Of a DNA stretch of 64,000 bases, positions 37,301 to 52,300 are shown piece by piece (within the stretch, counting starts at the first letter, position 1; each line of letters begins with the position of its first letter). The stretch lies in assembly GCA_900708905.1 (NCBI GenBank), contig CAADRB010000030.1, positions 1,138,915-1,202,914 on the forward strand, read 5' to 3'. Below the pieces are notes generated by a model. That model did not search any database. It was given only the letters and a program-made list of their open reading frames with translations, and had not been told where the DNA came from. The translations under genes were made by a program, and so were the position numbers. This stretch comes from Hymenolepis diminuta. Its lineage: Eukaryota; Platyhelminthes; Cestoda; Cyclophyllidea; Hymenolepididae.

Positions 37301-40300
37301 CACGGATTCGATGTATACTAGTTAACTTTGGCAGTGGTAGAATTCGACTTTCTCATTGTACTCCTCTTCTACTCAAGATGAAATACACTTTTCTGATTGG
37401 CTTGGAAAGTATATAAATTTTACGCCATTTTTCATTCCTTCTTTTCCCCTTAGCCCAAAGGAAAATGACTATGTGTCGTTGAACCAATTTTATAATGGTC
37501 GTGGCTATATTTTATGATACCTTGATGGTAGTAGCTAATGCAGAGGCAAAGAGAACGTCTTAATCCGATCTATCTGACCCTTGTTGTGAAAGGCCACTCA
37601 CAAAATAATCAGACTAGACACAGTCACATTTACGGGAGTATGGGGTGAGGGATTGGCGTGTGTGAGAAATTCAATTATCGTTAATGAATCATAGAGACTA
37701 GGCAAGGGGAGTAGGGAGAACGAAAAAAAAATATTTGAGATAACAATCCGTTGTGAAAGTGGGTATCTTAACGAAACTATTATCTTGACCTCACTTGACG
37801 TCAAATTGGCAAGTAGTTAGAAATGATACTTATATATTTGCATCCAATTTTAATTATTGCTGCTAACCGAAATCCGGGTCGACTAAATGATGAGTTCGAT
37901 GATCCCATAAGAATAGGTTAAATAAAGGTTGGTTATATTAATTCAAAGTATATAATAATGATACCGCATGAGAAACAATCGGTATATGAGATGGTGGCAC
38001 AGAGAGCTTACTTGTGATGAGCGATAACAGCTTTAGATTATTGATAAGTTTAATGTACTTGTTATGACATACGTTAAAGCTTTCTACTGTTAAGTAGGAT
38101 GTATCAGCATTAAACCTGCTAATCATAAGCTTTGGATTTCTAAAGGCTCATCCCAGAAACACTCAACTACTATCCCTAATGTATCTCAATTTTGAAGTCT
38201 GTAAGGTTGAATGAATTCGGTAGATACAAGGGAGTTAATTTATCAACTGATGAAGTCAATAATAACTAGTAGGATAGACATTGAGAGAGGTAATCATCAG
38301 TCTGAAGAACGGGAACATTTCATCTTTGTTCCAGATGGGAAAGTGAGATTAAAGCGTCAAGAAAGTGTCAAACATTTGCTTCCATTTTGTGGTGTATATA
38401 TTCTATCATTTTAACTTTTACTCAACAGTTCTGCCGGCCCAAATGACAAGACAGAAGTGGAGTTGCGTCGACTAGTGCGACCCTCAGACATGCTTCGTCG
38501 AGCTCGAGCTCTCATGGAGGTGCTCATTGACCTGGAGGATCTAGTTCGAATCGATGTGGTAGCAGTTTTCACCAGCGTCTTTGAGCAACATGCCCAGCCT
38601 AGTAGTGATGTTTCAAAGGTGAGTTTTATTGTGTACGTATATAATTTATACATCTGTGTTATAAGATTTAATTTTTATTATGTCTGGGTTGCATACTGGT
38701 CTGGTTTTCCGTGTCTGAAATCCTACTCCCTCTAATGTCTGATTTGGTAATTTGAGCCGTAGTTAATATCTCACTTTGTATACTCCCTCTCTCTCTCTGG
38801 TACTGGATAATAGGCTGTATAGCTCTCAAAATGTAATGTTTCCAGTTTAGGTGCGCGTGGAACCATGCTGTCAGTTTGTTTAAGCATTTATTTGTTTCGT
38901 TACAGTTGTTGGCTTTAGATTCTCTCTGTTTGAAAATTGATTCATTTCAATGCTTCCAAATTGGCTTAGAAGTCAATCAATAACTCCCTTTATAAGTTAC
39001 TATATTTAACTTAATCATCTCTTCTCCCCCTCATCTGAGATGTGAGTCCAATGCGGATCTTAGCACTAAAATGACTGTAGTATAATGTAGATTGTTTAAT
39101 TAGTCACTACGAAGGTCTGTTATTAAACATAAATAATAACACGATAAGGAAATTTTTATAAAGCTGACTAACTTCTTTAACGCAAGTAAATTCTGCTATC
39201 ATAGAGAAAATTCAACAATCTTGTAAAGAAGACATTGGCTATTCAAACAACGTAAATTTTTCTCCCGAATTGTAGCTTTCTTATGATCCTTCCGAAATCA
39301 GAAATGTTCTGTAGAATACAAAATGAAGAGAACGTTTACACCCCAAGAGTTCTTATGTGAATATAACTGTTAAACCAAAATGTTACAATTCGAAACCGAA
39401 AAAAACTTCAAGTCTAAGTTGAGAATATCAATATGCAAGAAGGTTATTATTGAGCTTTGCAGACTAGAATGTGATCCATCCTTTTTGTCTAATCCGTATC
39501 CTTAACACGATTTATTAAAAAACGGACTTGGGCGCTGGTGGTGCAGTGGTTAGCGTGTCCGTGTGCGAAGTCAGAGGTCATGGGTTTAATACCGATTTGG
39601 GCACATCTGTTGAAAGGAATGGCCAACCCCACTGGTTAAGTTTGGCTGATAAAGGGGGTAGTGGAATTCGAGTTTCACCATGGAGGCTTAACGATGCCAA
39701 TCCTAATCTATGACAAGCGTTGAAAAACGCTTTCCTAAATAGGATTGGTATTTATTAATAAACGAAATTACTATAGAGCTAACACGCGCGCTGGCGTTGC
39801 AAATAATGTAAAGGGTATGTTACTACTGATATGAACTAGACTGCTTCAGCCAGAGGTTCATTGATGTTACAGTTGATCAGACCTAGAAGGAAGATGTGGA
39901 GGTGCCTGTAGCACAAACAACGGAAAATTAGGCAAATAATCCGTTTATACAGATTTAGATGTGTAAGAAATAAATAACTACCCGGTTGACAAATAATTAC
40001 TGTAGTAACGAAATTACTTATCCAGACACAAGCGCAGGACGTCAATAATCAGTAAATCGGTGCATGTAGAGAGAAGTGTGGGAAATTATTCGATTCCGAT
40101 TTCTAATAGTAATACTGAAACAATCGAGAATTCCAATGAAGATTTCTGAAGTTTTAGGTGCCTTGCTCTTATATAGCTCGAATTTGTTGGCATACTAAGT
40201 ATCTTTTTTCTGTAAATCAGTTTTTTTATGTCCTTCATTCTGAGTACCTTTTTCGTTTCAAAATTACTTGAAATAGTATTATAAAATATTTTTGATTAAT

Positions 40301-43300
40301 CGTTATACAGCAGTGAAATTATTTTTCTTTATTTTAAATAAGGGTCGAAATTCGTTCAACACTTTCTAAATTTTCACCTAAACCAGTGTTACATATTTCA
40401 ACTGAAGGTTATTTTTTGTCGCTCGGTTCAATTCTGAAGCTGATAATTCGTTGTTAATGGGGGTCATTGGCGTTTAGGACTGGTTTATATGTTTACATTT
40501 TCTAACTTCCTACTTGAGATCTGTATCGTTTAAATACTTTCATATCGCCATTCATTAGTCGCTTTTTAATTTCTTAAAAATAGGGTTATAAAGTATGGTC
40601 CTCCCGTTGATTTTATTACTAGAAAGAACATGAAAAATGAAAAAATGAAAAAAAAATGCATTGTATTTGTAGGTTTGTAAATGTTTGAATATCTCTTTTT
40701 GCCTTATTATGAAAAACAAGCACTTGTTTTTTGCTTAATTATTTATTAATCAACTTATTACTACAATTCCTCGTGCAAAATTGGTTTCTTGTTTCTTTTG
40801 TTTGATTAGCTTGAATAGAGCTATCTCTAAATCTTTCCAGCAGTCTCTTAATGTTTTATGAGCTGAAACAACAGTGCAAGTTCCCTCCATTTCTCTCCTA
40901 GCTTTTTTAACTCATTCGAAACTATCCTGTTCCCATTGCACTTCCTTATCTGAAACTCTGCGTATAAGCATGGATTTTACATTTTCAGCGCTTATATCCC
41001 TCATACAGATTTACTCATCAGGCTCTTCTAATTAATTCCTGTTTTAATTCAATGCTATGCTAATTAATAAACCGTCTACTTCATTAAGCTCATATAATTA
41101 TTGATTATGCAATTTAAAATCTGCTACATCCAATTTTTTACGTATTACTTCGCGTATTCGGGTTGGTAATATAGCAGATGCGCGGATTTCTAACTTATCT
41201 TATCTTATACAGAGTATTTAAGCAAAAATCTCGCTCAATTGGCTACTAGGTGCCTTATTCACATCTTAGAAAAACGCTTTTCCGCTCTCCCTAACAAAGC
41301 GTTTAACTGGTGGACAAGATTAAACTATCAGTTTAACCTTCAGTGTGTTTTCAGTTCAGTGTCTTCGTTATTTATTTTGGAGGCTTTAACCATTCGCTCC
41401 GTCATCTATCTTTTGAGGTATGGGGGTTCTTGTTGTTAAATTTATTCTACTCATACTTATTTAGTATGGTACCATTGAAAATCCTAAAGGAGCGTGTAAG
41501 AAATTGGCAGTGATAAAAACGGGAAAATATTAAGTAAATTTAAAAAATTGTTTCAGATTGACTTCCTGAAATAGATCTCAGTCACTAATTAATTAGAGTT
41601 TATTATGAATTGTATGTGTTTAATACTTGAATGATGGTTATTCGTCTTCTTATTCTTGTTCACTTTTATGTAATCGCTTGGTTAAATGTGACGGACTTAA
41701 TCGTGTAATACTGGTCATTTCTGTTAGAGTTTCTTCAAAATACTGAAAGAAATTTGTTTTATGAATTAGTCGTCAAGAGCCAGAAATGCTCAAATTTGCT
41801 CTTTCAGTAGCTCCTTTAAGATAAGATTGAGGAAATTAAGATAGTAGAACGACGCGACCTAGACAAATTGGAAATATTCCTCCCATTATTTCTAAGTTGA
41901 GAAATACCCTGAGTTGGTCGTTAAATATCTCTGTAAACTTATAATAATATTTGCTGTTTTCTTTGCTTCATTCTCACTTCATATGTTATACTAAACTTCA
42001 GCGTGTTATGCATTCCCTTTTGGTGACCAAAAAATATGATGGAAATAATTTCAAAGGTCACATTTTGCTTCTGCTCTCTCTTTTTTACAAATCTACTGCA
42101 CACACACCCCGTAAGAAGGAAGCTAAATGCGGAATTAAAAATTAAACATTCTTTATCAAGCTGCGACTACTCCGATCACAGGAGGAAGGAAGAAGACCTG
42201 TAGCTCAAACAATTTATTTTTTGAAGAAAGTGAATTTGTTTATTTAGTATAGATACACATAGATACATGGTAAAAGATTTAATAATTCCTCATTTTTCTT
42301 GGGAAGGAAAGTGAAGGCTAGGTTCTCGCTAACACAATCAGAAGATATTTTAACTCAAATTAAAGGAAAATGAAAATTAATTTTGAAAGTTCAATCCAAG
42401 CGCTGTAAATTAAATGACTACCCTCTGCAGTAGAATTGCTATGTGATGATTTAATTTCCGGGAGTACTTGCTAGTCTCATAATACATGATGGAAGATGTT
42501 GTCCTTTAACGAATGGCTTAATTATTAATGTTGATACTTGTATTCGGTTTTTGATATGGTTAAACTTGCTTCTATGATTTGTTTGTTTCCCATTCAGTCG
42601 TTTTATCTATCTAAAAGATATGAAATTATTATGCCACTACTTCAACATGCTTGTTTTTGTTAGTATTTGCTATCGGCATCTTAGAACAAGTTTTAAATTT
42701 TACACCTGGACTATATAAATAAGGACAGGAGGCATTAAATGTAATTTCATATTGACCCATTAGTTTTTCTACCCTATGGAGGGCCTTTTTTGAATTTCAT
42801 GGACATGATGGTCGGTGATCCATAGTCGTTCTCAGGAATAGATAATAACAATTCAAAATTAAAAAGATATTGTAAAGCTCATTTTATCGCTATCTTTATT
42901 GTGTTTGTGTTTATTTAGAATGTTCAAACACTTACCACACACTACACTGAATGGTACGCCGATGACTTTATTCAACAAGCCTACGTAGGACACTTTGTCT
43001 TTTCGCCTCTCCTGAAGAGCTTCGTCACTATGCCCTCACCGGATGCTCCTCGATTCCGTGCTGAGGAGTATGCCGATCTGGCCGAACTTCGAGCACTCTC
43101 AGAACTCATTGGTATGTTTATCTACTCTGTTATCAAATCTTTTTCATAGGATATATTGTTATTGCCCGCGGTATATCGAACACATTTTACAAGTTTTAAA
43201 CATCCTGCTAAGGGGAACATTAAACAAGTCCAATGTAAGGGTGGGGAGTCATGAAATCACAACATCAAGAGTTATACTTTGATTTTGGTAGCATTGATTT

Positions 43301-46300
43301 GTCTATATTCTTTTTTGTGGAAGAGTTTGCTTTGTGATGTCCTAATGTTATAATATGCTTAAATGTCGCCCAGATTCGTGGGTAAGATTTTGTCCACAGC
43401 ATGCAGAGCTTGTTTATCGGTTGTTATGGTAGTTTTGTGTTTGTGTTAAAGTTGGTAAACCTTGGTTTTATTAATGCAAATTAGGTCTTCTAGTCTAGTT
43501 TAAGGAAGTTCGATCAGTAATATAATAATTTCGTCTTTACACCACTGTTACTAAATAAAGCTAATCACAAAAGTTAATACTCTTAGGTCAAATCATTTAT
43601 AAAACAATGGTTTTAGTTATTAATGAGTTGTCTTATCTGCCTTTCATTTGGCCTAGCATGTACGTACAGGATGACTAAGAAGTAACTCCCCAGTGTAAAA
43701 ATGGTAAACGAGAACCGTACACATTACATGAGGTCTACTTGATGTTTCAATAGTGGTTCGCTCGGGACTACTGGAGCTTTGAATTTCGGATAATATCGAT
43801 CTAAGCATGCAAGTCTGAGGTGATTAATCACCGTCTTGAATAACCGATTTTCGAACTTCATGGTGTACCCATAACTGAGCACATTCTTGTATATTAAATA
43901 TCTAAAAAATTTTTTTCGGAGTCATTTTTGATCACACTGTAGTTTCAGTAGGGATAGTTTCTGTGTTCCAATAGTTGTGAACATGTAATAATCCCGTTGA
44001 ATCATTTTTTATGTTATTATAAACTGAATTTCTCATCCAATCTTATGGAAGTTCAAATTTATTTCAGTATAATAAATCCGGCATCCCATTACACTCTGTC
44101 AAGATGTAAAGCTAACCATATTGAGTAAAGTAATTGATGGTTAGCTTATTGTTATATTAGCTGAAGAGTTATGCGGTAGGGATTGGAAAGTGAATCCTTA
44201 ATTCCAAAATTTTAATTGAGAGCTTGGTCATTTCCATCATTTCATAAATTTTTTTTGTGATTTCTTATTTTAAGGCAATTAACATGTATCTATTTGATCC
44301 GGTCAATATTTATCGTAAGCGCAAGGCCTCTAGTTGACCTTCACTTTAATTGATGTGCTAGCTAAATTCTGAATTTATTTGTTAGTCGTGCTCTATCGTT
44401 TGCCATTATTATTATCATTAGAAAATAGAAATAAACATTAACTATTTGACTTATAATCCATAGCAGAAAAGTTAGCCTTTAAACACAGGGAAGCAATTGA
44501 ACAGTAGGAATAGTAAAATGGCGGAATAGGGAATGAATGGGAGGGATCGAGTTGAAGTAAGAAATAGGATTAAATTATAGAAATTTCCTGCTTGTGTTGA
44601 ATTCTGATTTTATTAAGTTGTCTAATTTTTTTACCTAATGAGCATGTTCGTTATGTTATGTCCTAATGTTCCATAATTCAAATTTTGGAATTTGCCTCCT
44701 AACTTCTTTAGTGAATTCATGCTCGCAATATTCAGAGCTCATTGACAGGTTGATTGATTTATTGTCGTTGATTATGCCACTTCGTTGAATATATCTCGTC
44801 TTATAGCCAAGAAAACAGTTATTTGGCATTATTAATTCATAAAAATTTCATCTGCCTTTCCTGTTTATTCAACGTAAATATTTATTCATTAAAAGCTATT
44901 CGATTATCTAGTATTTACATTTTATATGGAAATCGTTGTCTCTGAAAGAACAACCCACTTGCCATTAAGTGTTAAGTTTAAATTTTTGCTAAATGTTGAA
45001 GGAATATATTTCTGGAAATGATTATCTCATCATTGGCTTATTTTCTAATGCTGAAGTATGAATAATTGCGCCAATTGTCCATCTGAGGTTTGTTTTCTCA
45101 CAATTTAAACAAAATATTCGATTTTCAATTTATTAAAAACTAGCTGGAAATAAAAGTGCTACTGAAGAAAGGTATTGTAGACCATCTGGCACTTTGGCAG
45201 TTTCATTACATATTTTTCCATTTTGACTAAATAAATATATTTTGTTAAATAATTGCACCTGTTTTTTACGAGTTATTGCGTCTTATTGCAAGTTACTCTT
45301 TCACTTTATTCTCACTCGCTTTCACTAAATGTACTATTCATTCTCCAATTCAAGTTCAGAAACAATGTTTGTCGGAATCAAGCTTAATTTTCATTATAAT
45401 GACTGTCTGTCATCAAATTCGTAATGCCCCCTTATCGTCAGGAATGATTTTAATGATCTCTTTTGATTGACGAATAGCCGAATGTTTTGCTTGTGAGAAA
45501 TCGTACTAGATTATGAATTTCTATATTTTGAAGATGATATATGGATATTATTAAGTCCATTTTTCCAAGATATGGGGCAGTTGTGTAATTAGAAGAGAAG
45601 CAAGTGAATTTTGGAAATTTCGATATTCTTTTGTGATGTAGTAATGATTGGTTTGTAATGTTGTATTTGTAGCTGGTTCGATTGAAGCTTCATTTGGATG
45701 GCTTTTGAGTGGAAAGGGCACTTAATTTTAGTTTTTTCTCAAGATTTCCACTTAATATGTTCATAAGCCTATATTTCACATATATATTTCATATTTCGCA
45801 TATTTTACTTCATTTGGCAGCAACAGAAACCATATATATCAAAGATTTTTTGGCGTTGCCTCTCCCGTACCGGTACCTTCAGAGTAGTAAGTTGAGTATA
45901 CGTTAAGATTGGCAGCAATTACAACACTTACGTAGTTACATTTACCCTGTAGTGAATTGATTCCCTATGTTTAACTTTTATTATGATTCACTTATCATTT
46001 TTATTAGTTTGTCTTTTACTATCGCTTGCATACTACACATCGCTCACCCTACTCGGTTTTTCGATTTCCGCCAGTCATCTAACATCTGCGTTCTTGGTCT
46101 ACTGGTTACATGGCTGGAGCCTTTTATTTTCTCTCTCAATATAAATTTCTGCCACCACTTATCTTACAGTAGCAGAGTTCGTAAAACTTGGAAGGAAGAG
46201 TAATAGCTTTCCTCCATCTGCATTGGTCTCTCTAAATTAAATCCTCATCTGCCATTGAATACGAGAACGTAGTAATTTATCTGATATCTTATTTTCCTGT

Positions 46301-49300
46301 GCTAATTTTTGGTTAGCTCTAGCTTCTTAAATAACTGTTGTAGCGTAAATAATAACAAAGCTTTATTTTCTGATAATTTATTATTATCTTTTGATTTCAG
46401 TATGCGCGTCCAGTCTCACACTGGTAATTTTATCTGTATTTCTCTCGCTATGTTAAGGCCAAGCCTGTCGACTTGAACTTAGGGTTGGTGTTTGATTGTG
46501 TGCATATCAAAGCGCACACGCGTGTTTATGGGTGAATATGTGATCGCCGCGTTCACTTACATTGATCGTAGCATCACTACACGCGCAGCAAAGCAGGTTG
46601 TTTAGATCATTTGTGATGGAAGGAGTAGGGGGTTTGTACATACATAGTCAGTCTCGCGATTCGTGTGCCGTGTGCTAATGGCCGTTAGTTTATATTAACT
46701 GATGATGATTGCTTAATTAAGGGATTTGCGCTTATTTGACTTCTGCTGTTTTGACAAGGTCATCAATGTCATTCGATGATAAATGAAGTTCCATAAAGAG
46801 GATTGTGTTGCCTTTCCCCGATCTAACTGCTTATACTTCCAAACGTATATAGATATTATTGGAAATTGACCGAAACTGTAAAATTGGCAATTCAGCGATT
46901 CTTGAAGGGTTAAGTGGATAAATATGCTTTCATTCGTGTTTTATGTAAATCGATTTCCCCATTACGCTATCATACTTGTTGAAAATTGACCTTTTTGACT
47001 GTCTGTTGGACAAATAATGATCCAAGGCAACTCTTCAATAGATTTTATTCATTTTAATTTTCTCAAACTGTTTGAAGTTATCACTTTTAAACTAAAGGCC
47101 CGTAAGATTAGACAACATTTGTTGCGATTAAGGTCTTTTTGTCCTTGGTAACTTCATTGAGGCCTTTCTATTTTGAGTTCTGATTTCAAAGCAAGCGGAT
47201 GAAAATGATAGTAAGTGTTGGTTTTCAAGGGCGAAGGTTTCCATTCATTATCATTTTATTAATTTGATCCAGTTCAAATTCTTCTGATTGCAAATGAGAA
47301 CATACACGCGATTTGACCGTGTTTAAAAGACTGTGATGGTGCCACTCCCATCTTTAGAGTTTGAAAGCCGTTGGTACACATAAGCTAGTGAGATTTATTT
47401 CTTTTAACTGTGGGAATGATAAGATGATGTACCATTAATTGTTTGAATACAATATATGGTCCACGTTTGTTTAGTTTATTCTGAATTAAATGGAATGTAG
47501 ACTCGTCCAATTATTTTTGAAAGCTATACATCCAAGTTTTTCTGGTCGTTTTTCTTGTAGGACGAATGTAAATAAATTTCATTTTACATTGGTTTCAATT
47601 ATGTTAAATTTGATTTTGAGCAGGTTTCTTAATTTTTCGGTGAAAGGTATTCCCTGATGATGTAATCTACCTGATCATAAAATTCATGTGAGAAAATCAA
47701 GAACATGTGTAGTCATTCTTTATGTTTGATTCTGAGTAACTCTAAGGCAAAGAACGAAAAAAAAGTTATGCAAAACTTTCGAATCTGAGAGAAGTACATC
47801 CTTAACGCAGGATTCGATATAGACGGTAATGTGGGCTTCTCTTTCCTAAGCTCTTTTATTTCAGCATCTCTTTTATTAGAACACAAGTGAGTTTCTATTG
47901 AGCTTTGTTATGTACAAATTATGTGAAGTCATCATCCTGCTGGCCTCTTGACTATTGGAGCAAAAAGTGTATCCGATATGGTTAATCAACCATCATATTG
48001 ATACCCTGGTTAGTAAGCTCTGGACTCCGCGCACATGAAGTAGGGGAAAAAAATCGTGACCTTTGGACATTGGAATATTTGCAGCAGGCTGTCGAATGAG
48101 TAAAAAGTGTTTGATTTGATTCCAAAGACCAAACTTTTTAAAACTCTTTTGGTGCTCCTAATCCATATTAAACTGTTTCATTATTCCTTGTGTATTCTCA
48201 GGACGCAAAATTGTAATTTTTTGACCTTGTTGTTGGTAATTATACCGATGGATCTCATAACCACCGGGAATATTATAGGAGACAGCAGATTAAGAAATCG
48301 GAATCCCAAATTTGATTAAAAGTAAATGTTCACGCAACTAGCTTTTTAAACTTGCGGGCTGCACCGGAGGATATTTAGTTTTTAATATTATACTTACTGT
48401 GTAGAGTTCGGTTCCACGTGTTTAGGAATACTTATGAAAAGGTTTTCTGATAAGTGGTACAGTGTACGATTCGTCTCAGGTCTGTTGAACGGAAATATTA
48501 TTAAACTTTCACATCTTGGACAGAGGATTGGATGGGAAAATCCCATTCTTCCATCCCTTTATCAATTTAACTGATGCAGTCTTTCTTTTTATTCACTCAG
48601 ATCTGGCAGTCGCACACGTTAACCTCTATACTCGTATCCTTGTAAACGCTTGTTTTATTAGGAGCAGTACTACCATTCTAATTTAGGTAAAATCGGATTC
48701 TGCAAAGACAACCGAAAACTTGAAAAGCCAGTACTGAAACCAGTTAACCTATAAATTGGAAATAAGTGCCTAGATTACGTGTTCTCTTCTTAGCTCCCTT
48801 AACCCCGATCTTTAAAAGCAGATGATGCTAACATTTCTACTATCTTTGCTTTAAACTCCTATCAGCGGAACTATTGTATTTTAGGTCCCGTAGGAATAAA
48901 GTATTTGGACAGTCGGATTGTCGATCAAATCGGCTCCCGGGTGGAAGAGGTTAAGAAATTGGTTATTCTCAACCGCCCCCTTCTGGAGGAGTTGCGGGGA
49001 GCTTTTGACGACCCCGTCAAAACGCGCAAACTTGCCGCTCAACTGCAGAAAGTCGACGTACTTCTCTCGTACCTGCGAGAAATTGGTGTCGGTTTGGCCT
49101 TCCTTGCCCTCTTTCGGGAAGCTCTGGGTGATGTGGTGAAGGTATGCCTGACTTCCTTGACTTGTGCTTTTAGAATAACTAAGTCCTTTAAGTTTAGTAT
49201 TTACAATATCCGACTTTGGTTGAGGAAAATGTCCTGAAACCGCTCTTGTGAGACATTCGCATTTCATCACCTCTCTTTTTGACTAGATTTAATCAATGTG

Positions 49301-52300
49301 GCAGTTATTCACATCACTAAATTTGCGCCAACTTTGTGATCTTTGAGTTGTCAAACGCGCACACTGATCACTTCGCCCTCAACACATGGTGGTGTTTTTA
49401 ATCGTTCATATTACTATTACCAGCTCACCTAAACCAAACTTTGTTGTCCCATGCTCTTCTATAGCTTATCACCGAAGAGCGTTCTATCTGATAATTTCCA
49501 GGAGGGCAGTTTATTGTTCGCTAGGATCTAACGAGTAATCTGTCCAAGGTGTCACTCTTTTGACTTCTAGTAATATTCAACATAATCAAGATTTGATTTT
49601 TTTCACCGGATGAAAAGGCGGGAGACTTACTTTACAAATACATTTGATTTTTGTTTCTAAATGTACAGATGGAATAACAAGGTGTTTCACCTCGTACTAC
49701 TGAAATCTAATTATGGTTTGCGGCAGAACACCAAGAATATTTACATTCTGGCTTAGGAAGACAGAGAATATGATAAATATTTGATTCTTATCATTCCTGT
49801 TTGAGATAATTTGAGTCAGGTGCCCAGATTTCTTCGGCGTTGATGACATCGTGAGTTGTTGATGGAATTATCCAATATTAAGTTTGGATCCGAAAATTTT
49901 GACGAACTATGTTATACCTGTAGTATTTTGAAGTATATCCCGATAACTATTAGCCAGTAGTAGTATAGCAATCACATAGTATCCGAATAATGAAATGAAA
50001 CATAAAACTGAGAGTGCTTTGAATTATAACGTCACACAAGAATGAATTGGTGGTAGTCAGAATGAATGTATTAAATGGCGTCTACACGCTCACAGGGGTT
50101 CGCTCATAAATTTGTTTCTTTATAGAGACAATGGTATGTACTCATTGAATAGCCAATGGGGATATGAATAAAACACGTTCGTGCATGAGGCTGAGGATAA
50201 TGCATACAATACACAGCTAGAATCACCTGAGAGATTACGAATTAAATCTGCTCTGTCGACAATTGAAATTAGGCACGTAAACACAGGGTGAAAAGAAGTT
50301 GACAGGACTGAATTAGACGAAAAATCGTATGAAGGAAACAACGAATTTGAGTCGAATTCAATTTGCTACATACCTGTGTCACGATTATTGTGATCTCATC
50401 AGACTAACTTTTGCTTGGTAGGTTCGCCGTCACGTCACACATCTGTGTAAAGTAGATGGTATTTGTGGTTCCAATCCTATATATTGGATCTATGTTACCA
50501 GATGTTGTTATATTTTAAGTGTATATATACATCTCTTTGGGCGCTATCATTCATTAACGAGACGGCAGTATTCTTATCGAAAGTGGTATTCTAATATTTG
50601 CATCCTACGTATTCTTTTTTCGTTTTAATTTGGTTTTTCGGAATCGCACATACATCATTTATAAACTCCTGTTTCTTATTTTAGCTGCGTGCTCCTTTTC
50701 TCGTAGAAACAGCAAAAAGTATCCGGACTCGAATGCGACGTCAGGGAAGGGGTAAACTCTTACCTCCACCCATGTTTGATTCTGATGCAATCCTGGATAG
50801 CAGTGGTGTAGATTCAAGCGCCGAGCGAGCAGCAAGACTCTTGGAAGTTCAGTTGCTGGCAAGCAATCTCTGCGCAGCAATGGGCTTAACAACTGACGGT
50901 CTGGACGCTGGTCTCTGTGAACTCCTCCGTTTCAATCAACGCGCTTCTTCAAGCTTGAATGGTGGTGCGGGCTCAACTGCACCAACTGCTGAACCTCCGC
51001 TGAATTTGCAGTATCACATCGCTTGTCTCTTCATTGTTTTCGTTGCTAACGCCTTGCCCCAGTTGGCCAAGGTCAGTGGTTGTGCCTATCAAATCAACTT
51101 GGCGGCTAATGAGGGCAATATGCACTGCATAGCGTACGCGGTCACAACTCTTATGGTAGGTGACAGGGTAATTACTTCCTGTTCTTTTGCCTTGTGGATT
51201 TATGACCTTTTAGAAAATATATTTGCACCTATCTTTAGGGTTTTCAGTAGTGAGGTTGGTTTCCAAATAGTTGTATGAATCATATTTGCATTGTCACATA
51301 TTTGGGGCTTTCTTCTATAATTTGAGGTCTCCACCGTCAAGGAGAAATTATGAATATTATTAAATATTTTCCCTTGACGAAATTGTCATTATATTCTCTG
51401 TTTTCTTTTTAATATTGAAATAGTGGTTAACTGTTAACTTGTTTAATCGAACTAATGGAAACCATGTTCGGCCCATAATTTGAAGTGTCACATGATTTTC
51501 TACAACTTTTAATTTTCTTCTCTTATTCTCCTCTACTGCTATTTTGGGAATGTTTTGGGATTGTTAGCTTGGAGTTAATACATGGGCTGAAAAGTCCTGG
51601 GTCCAACAAAGGAAACACGGTTATTTGTTCAAAATTAGCTTTATTCGTCAACGTAGTCTCCATCAAGGGCAACCCAATCATTCCAGCGCCGCTCTAACAT
51701 TTCAATACCACTTTTGTAGAACGATTTATCTTTTGCCCCAAAATAGGCCTCAGTTTCAGTGATAACCTCTTCATTCGTGCGAAATTTCTTATCGGCGAGC
51801 ATTTTTTTCAAGTCTGCGAACAGCCAGTAGTCGCTGGGAGCCAAATCTGGCGAATACGGTGGATGTGGGAGCAATTCGAAGTTCAATTCATGTAGTTTTG
51901 CCATTGTTTTGATCTACTTGTGACACGGTGTGTTGTCTTGATGAGACAAAATTTTTTCTTTGCCATATGTGGTCGTTTCTTTGCAATTTTGACCTTCAAA
52001 CTCTCCAGTAACGCTATATAATATTCACTGCTAATGGTATTTCCTTTCTCAAGATAGTCGATGAATATTACNNNNNNNNNNNNNNNNNNNNNNNNNNNNN
52101 NNNNNNNNNNNNNNNNNNNNNNNNNNNNNNNNNNNNNNNNNNNNNNNNNNNNNNNNNNNNNNNNNNNNNNNNNNNNNNNNNNNNNNNNNNNNNNNNNNNN
52201 NNNNNNNNNNNNNNNNNNNNNNNNNNNNNNNNNNNNNNNNNNNNNNNNNNNNNNNNNNNNNNNNNNNNNNNNNNNNNNNNNNNNNNNNNNNNNNNNNNNN

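Larger units (their letters stand above)
33611..38428 (+). other. NCKAP1 intron 1 (4.8 kb)
   Basis: Bounded by GTAAGT and CAACAG. It carries two copies of a tRNA-derived SINE (36681-36878 and 37258-37392). Other open frames inside it show no recognisable product. The rest is AT-rich, unremarkable sequence. Confidence 0.75.

Noticed and set aside
36681..39768. Hammerhead ribozyme within the SINEs, as in some schistosome SINEs
   Set aside because: I looked for the CTGATGAG and CGAAAC core motifs in the three copies and did not find them.
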